Part shown: positions 10,617 to 16,600 of the stretch, one piece after another
Position numbering within the stretch: the stretch's first letter is position 1
Layout of the letters: every line of letters begins with the position of its first letter
Source: Luidia sarsii
Lineage: Eukaryota > Echinodermata > Asteroidea > Paxillosida > Luidiidae
Assembly: GCA_949987565.1 (NCBI GenBank)
Contig: OX465111.1
Location: 6,428,967-6,492,966, forward strand
Direction: 5' to 3'
DNA: 64,000 nt
Made by a program: the position numbers and the translations under genes
The notes under the pieces: generated by a model
Seen by the model: the letters and a program-made list of their open reading frames with translations, nothing else
Databases searched by the model: none
What the model was told of the DNA's origin: nothing

Positions 10617-13600
10617 GCCTGCCTGCCTGTCTGTCTGCCTGTCTGTCTGTCTGTCTGTCTGCCTGCCTGCCTGTCTGTCTGTCGCTGTGTCTGTCTGTCT
10701 GTCTGTCGTCTGTCTATATATATATATATCTGTCTCTGTCTCTGTCTCTTTCTTTCTCTATCTCAGTCTCTGTTTTTGTTTCTGTATCTGTCCCTGTCTC
10801 TGTCACTCGCTGCCTCTCTGTCCCTGTCTCTGTCTCTGTCTTCGTCTCTGTGTCTATCTGTCTGTCTGTCTGTCTGACGGGCTGTGTCTGTCTGTATATA
10901 TGTATCTGTCTCTGTCTCTCTCTTTCTCTATCTCAGTCTCTGTTTTTGTTTCTGTATCTGTCCCTGTCTCTGTCACTCGCTGCCTCTCTGTCCCTGTCTC
11001 TGTCTCTGTCTATCTCCCTGTCTCTGTCACTGTCTGTCTCCGATTTTGTCTATGTCTGTCTATTCATGTCCCTGTCCCTGTCTCTTTCCCTGTCTTTGTC
11101 TGCCCCTATCTTCGTCTGTGTCTGTCTGTCTGGCTGTCTGTCTGTCTGTCTGCCTGCCTGCCTGCCTGCCTGTCTGTCTGTCTGCCTGCCTGTCTGTCTG
11201 CCTGCCTGCCTGCCTGCCTGTCTGTCTGTCTGTCTGTCTGTCATCCGACTTTACGGCCGTTTGCGAAAAGAGAGCTTAGGCTCGGGCTCGGGTCTTCGTC
11301 GCCGCGGGCGGGACCTTCCTGAAAGGCGAGCTGAGAGGTTTCAGTTTCACTCATCAGCGCACGAGCCCGTCAGTGGACGAGAGCCTGCCGTCCAGCCACG
11401 GTTGAATTGCCGATGCCGCTCTCGTGATGACAACCCCCAAGAGTTCCTGATTCTTTTAGATTCAATATATGGCAATCTCCGTGGTGACTTCTTCCGGGCC
11501 AACATAAACATGATGTACATGTATGCAGGGTTGCTTGATTTAAGATCAAGTTGATTTGAATCACTGCTCGCACCGTCAAAATAGGGTCACGCCGATGCCT
11601 TGTCAAAATAGGGTCGGCTGGAAAACTGGAAGCACAACTATTTTCTTTTTTTGGGGGGGGGGGGCCCTAAGCAGTTTGCAACTATTATCTTTTTTCAAAA
11701 TTTAGTGGGCCTGACGTTTTGATCCTAGCAGGACCTTTCTCAAAGGCAGAGTGACAAGGACAAAACAGATACATGTTCACGAAGGAAGGGGGAAGAGAGT
11801 AATAGGACACGGATGAGAAACAAAGGACAAAGAGTAAAGCTAGTAGGGCGAGTACAAAGGGAAGGGGAAGGAGTAGGGTAGGGATTAGTGAGAAGAGGGG
11901 GACAGATCAAAGAGAGAAGTGTGGAGGAGTGAACACAAAAGAAGGATTATCAGAAAGCTGCATACTGCATTGTGTTATGTATTAGAGTAACACGCAAATT
12001 GTTTGAATTTGTCTGGTTTTTGTGTGTGTGGTTACCACAGGTGAAGAAGGAGGATGAGCAAGCTGGTAGTTCGCATTACGAGCGTGGCCATAAGATACAA
12101 CTGGAAATGGAGCGTAGAAACCAGCAGCATGATCCCATCTGGGACACCCCCATAGGTAAGACACAGGAGCCACCGTTGCAATGCTTCTAATGGTTGCCGT
12201 GCATGCAAGTCCAAGCTTTCTTTGCCAGACTTTCAATCTGCGCAAAGGTTCCAAGTCATTTTTTTTGGTTTCATTGATTTGTTTGGCTTGAATTAAAAAA
12301 AAAAAAAAAAGGAGAACCTGCATCCACTTTGTGCGATCCTCGAGCTGCCGTAGCCAGGTTTACAACAATAAGTTGTTTGCATCTGAATGAAAGAGGGGAT
12401 GGGATCCCTGGAGATATACAGCAGTTAATGGTTGAATTGCTTCTGACTGGCGCCCCCCCCCCCCCCCCCACCGCGGCAAAGACTGGTTGGCTTTTTATCA
12501 AACAAATCAATCCGGTTTGACTTTAACTCAACTGAAATTGCCAGGGAAAATCTCAGTGGTATAATTGTCCAACCAGTGCTTGGCTCTTACAGCCGAAACA
12601 CACCTCTGATCAGCACTGGGGCCAATTGCGTAGAGCCGCTTAAGCGCCAACATTTGCTCAAGCAGAAAAAGTCCTGATTCATATGATTATTGTGTCAATC
12701 GCAGAATCACCTTTGTTTCATGCTAAGTAAAGAATGGTGGAATATAAGGCAAAAGCAACTCACATCTCACCACAATGCGGTCTGAACCCAGAGCACAGGG
12801 AAGACGTTTCATGCTTAGCAGATTTCCACGCTTAAGCATATTGGACCCAGGTTGGCCCTGATGTCATGACCTCTGAACTCGAGCACCACGAAAGCGGGGT
12901 CACTGCGAGGGAACCAGGGACTATGCAGGGGAAGCTAGTCAAAGGCAACGGTGTGTCTTTTCTAACGGTGCCCTGTCCTTGCCCTGCAGTTGACCGTGAG
13001 CGTCCCCGCCACAAGGGCCGTGCCCAGAGTGACCCACGGTCCTACAGGTCCGACGGCCAGCAGGAGATGATGCGCTACTACCAGACACTGCCCCTGGGCG
13101 CACCGCCGGACATCAGGTTCCACGGCCACAGCCCCATCATCAAGTCCTCGCGCACTGCCTTCAAGTCTACAGGGCCTGTTCAGGTGAGGGTTGGGTTTGA
13201 TTGGGTTGGGATGGTTTGGACTGGGTTGGGATGGGTTGGGTTGGGTTGGGTTGGGTTGGGTCGGGTTGGGTTGGGTTGGGTTAGGTTGGGTCGGGTTGGG
13301 ATGGGTCTGGTTGGGCTGGGTTGGGTTGGGTTGGGTTGGGATGGGTTGGTTGGGTTAGGTTGGGTTGGGTTGGGATGGGTTGGGATGGGTTGGGTTGGGT
13401 TGGGTTGGGTTGGGTTGGGTTGGGCTGGGTTGGGTTGGGTTGGGTTGGGATGGGTTGGTTGGGTTAGGTTGGGTTGGGTTGGGATGGGTTGGGTTGGGAT
13501 GGGTTGGGTTGGGTTGGGTTAGACTAGGATCGGATGGGTAGGGTAGGGTTGGGCTGGGATGGGATGGGTAGGGTAGGGTTGGGCTGGGCTGGGTTGAGTT

Positions 13601-16600
13601 GGATGGGCTTTGGCTGAGTTAGCTTGGCTTGGGATTGGCGAGGCTAGGTTTGGCTGGTTGGATTGGATTGGGTTGGTCTGGGCTGGGCTTGGTTGGGTTG
13701 GATTGGCTTGGGTTTGGCTAGGTTGGGCTGGGTTGGATTTGATTTGATTGGTTATGGTTGAGTATGGTTGGTTGGGTATAGTTGGGCAAGTTTGGAGTGG
13801 GTATGGTTGGGTAAGATTCGGTTGGGTTGGGTGGGTTGGGTAGGTTTTAAGGTTAGCATGTGACTGGAATTCACTGGCTAATAGATGGCATCGACTTAGC
13901 AGACTTGCTGTCAATTCAAGATGACTGGCTTAGATTGGACTCGGATCGTGGTGGACTCTGTAGTGTATCCTTGCTCTAACCAAACTGCAGGTCAATGCCG
14001 GCCCTGTCCCGGAGACCAATCCAGTGACGTTGACGCAGGACTGCCTGCTGGTGCCCTCCTTCCAGTCGTCGGCCGGTGATGGCTACCATTACCATGGCCA
14101 GGAGACCCACATGGTCTCCACCAGCAGTGACACAGTCTCCCCCTGGACTGCCCAGGGCTCTGGCAGCAGCGCGGACCCTCAGTCCCAGCAGGGGTGAGTT
14201 CCATGCCCTACCCCCATGCCCTACCCGACCCTGGCCATCCTCGCCCTCGCTCTCCTTCCCTGCCTCCCTCTCCTCGCCTCAGTAGTAGAAGTCTATGGAC
14301 CTCTTGGTGTTGGATTGGGTGCAGAGGCGGGTCATTACCCTTGTCGGCAAGGAGCTTGGGTCGTCACTGCAGCCCCTAACCCTAGATAGAGTGTGCAGGT
14401 GAGATGAGGCAGTCTGTAGGACGGTGGCCACCCTGAGTCTCCTCTACCGATATTTCCATGGGAGGTGTTCCTCTGCTCTTGCCGACCCGGTTCCCCCTCC
14501 TAGTTAGTCCATTTAAGCGAGCAACCAGACTGCCTCATATATCCCAGGGTGTAGAACGGAGAGGTATCCTGAACAGCTTCTTCCCTCGTTCTACCTCCAT
14601 CTGGAATTCCCCTCCTGGTTCATGTTTTCCCCCTGCCTACGATCTTGCCCTTCTTAAGAGGAATGTCAATTCCTATCTCCAGCCTTCCTGAGTCCCTGTC
14701 TATCTCCACCTTTCCTTAGCCCTCAACCGTGAGTGACTTTTTAGACTTGTTTTGGGCAATTTTTATAAAAAAAAAAAATAATGGGCCGGTGTCATGCCAA
14801 ATAGTGTCCCCTGCCAAATAGTGTCCACTCATTAGCATACTGATCGCTGATTGGTCCAATACGTATGACATTCAACCACCGTGGTTGGGGTATGGTTGCG
14901 CACTACACACGTATGACGCATTGTGTATGGTTGCTGGCCTAACACACGCAACGTTGGGCACTTTGGTACCGTTGGACCCTAACTGTAACCGTAACGCTAA
15001 CCCTAACCCAAACAACCCTAATCCTAACCCTAATCCTAATCCCAATCCTAATTCTAATCCAAACCCTAACCCTAACGACCCTAATCCTAGTCCTAACGCT
15101 AACCAATCAGCGATCAGTATGCTAATGAGCGGACAGTATTTGGCAGGGACACTTTTTGGCAGGACACCGGCATGCACTGTGATTAGTTGCTGTGGTGATT
15201 GCAAATCCTCACTTGACCCGTGCCATGGCACTGAATGAAGCCAAGGTCTAGCCCAGTGTGTAGTGAACAGACGAAAGTGCGGCTTTTGTGTGCAGTGGAA
15301 GTGCAGTGTGTGCAGTGGAAGTTGACAGCCCCAACATCTCTGATCATCTGGCCTTGGGCAGCATGGAGTGGCAAACTGCCTGTGGTTATTTCCAAGCCGG
15401 GACACTGGGCAGAGAGCTCTGGCAGCACATTGGGGGAAGGGCGGACAGACCAGAGGCTGATACCGTATAGCTGCCTATAGCTGGTTTTCTAAGGCGAATG
15501 ATCAAGGATGGATTCCGCAGGAAATCATCACTAGTAGAAGGCGAAATTAATCATGCCCTTTTCTTTGCTAATATTGATCTAGAGCGCATAACAAAAAGTC
15601 AACCACTACGGGATTATATTAATGTTCAGTATCTGAAATGCATAGCTCATATATGTCGTAGGGAAAATACAAATTTGACCAAGCTTAGTTTATTTTTTAT
15701 CCCTAGAGTGCCATACTATCGAGATCCCTGGATAGGTATCTCAGGACTACTGGGTGATCTTTCTATTGAGCAGATTAAAAGAGAAACACAGTCGAAGACT
15801 GGTTTCACCAGGCTCCTAGGAGTCCTGACTCATATGAAGCCTAAAGCTTCAAAATGAGGACCTAAACTGTACTGTACTGTACTAAACCCAACAAAGTCTC
15901 GCTCGGCACGAACGGCCTTTCTGTCATAAACAGGATTTCTGACTGCCTTTGAGTGGGGTGCGCATTGCTTAGCATCAGAAACGACTAAGCTAAACAGCGT
16001 GATGTGAATTTTTCAATAAGCACGGTTTCTTCTTTCGTGCCTTAGGGGCCCTATACAACATTGGTAAAGGCCAAAAGATTACCACAGTTTGCGAGTTAAA
16101 CCATAAAACATTCCCCAAAAACCAATACTGAGAAGGTTTGAGCTCAAATGGTAATCTGAGGAAGTAGAAAAATGTCCAAAATTTGTCGTGATTTACGCAC
16201 CGTTCTGTAGTGTAAGAAATAGTTTGTCGATGTATGAGTGAAGATTTCTCGAAAAGTACAGCATCCCAGATCGTAAGATTTCAACATGAGGATTCCTATC
16301 ATAACCATCTACAAACTGTGTAAATTAGAAGGAAATCTGTGGACGTCAATGTTTCCCGGTCTTCCCAATGTTGTATTGGGCCTGTAAGCAACTTGAGGTG
16401 CCTAGAGAAGCGCAAGGGAAATGATTATCGAATAACCGTCTCAGCCAAACGATGATAATATCGGGTCTTCTACTCAATGACCAGGTCAAACGACACGGAC
16501 ATTGAGCAGCAGCTCAAGGACGAACTCGCTGATGTGTCGCAAGAAATCCAGAAGAAGGTCCTGAACAAGGTGAGTGGACTCGTTCTCCAACCTTAGATCC

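Noticed and set aside
10295..11554. A long Roquin exon H extending into the Cys/Leu/Ser-rich CTGT frame
   Set aside because: The extended frame is repeat-derived and does not join exon I in phase with a recognised acceptor; ending at 10576 gives consistent phase to the stop codon.
14990..15102. True telomere
   Set aside because: Degenerate, only about 110 bp, internal, and enclosed by the arms of a foldback element.
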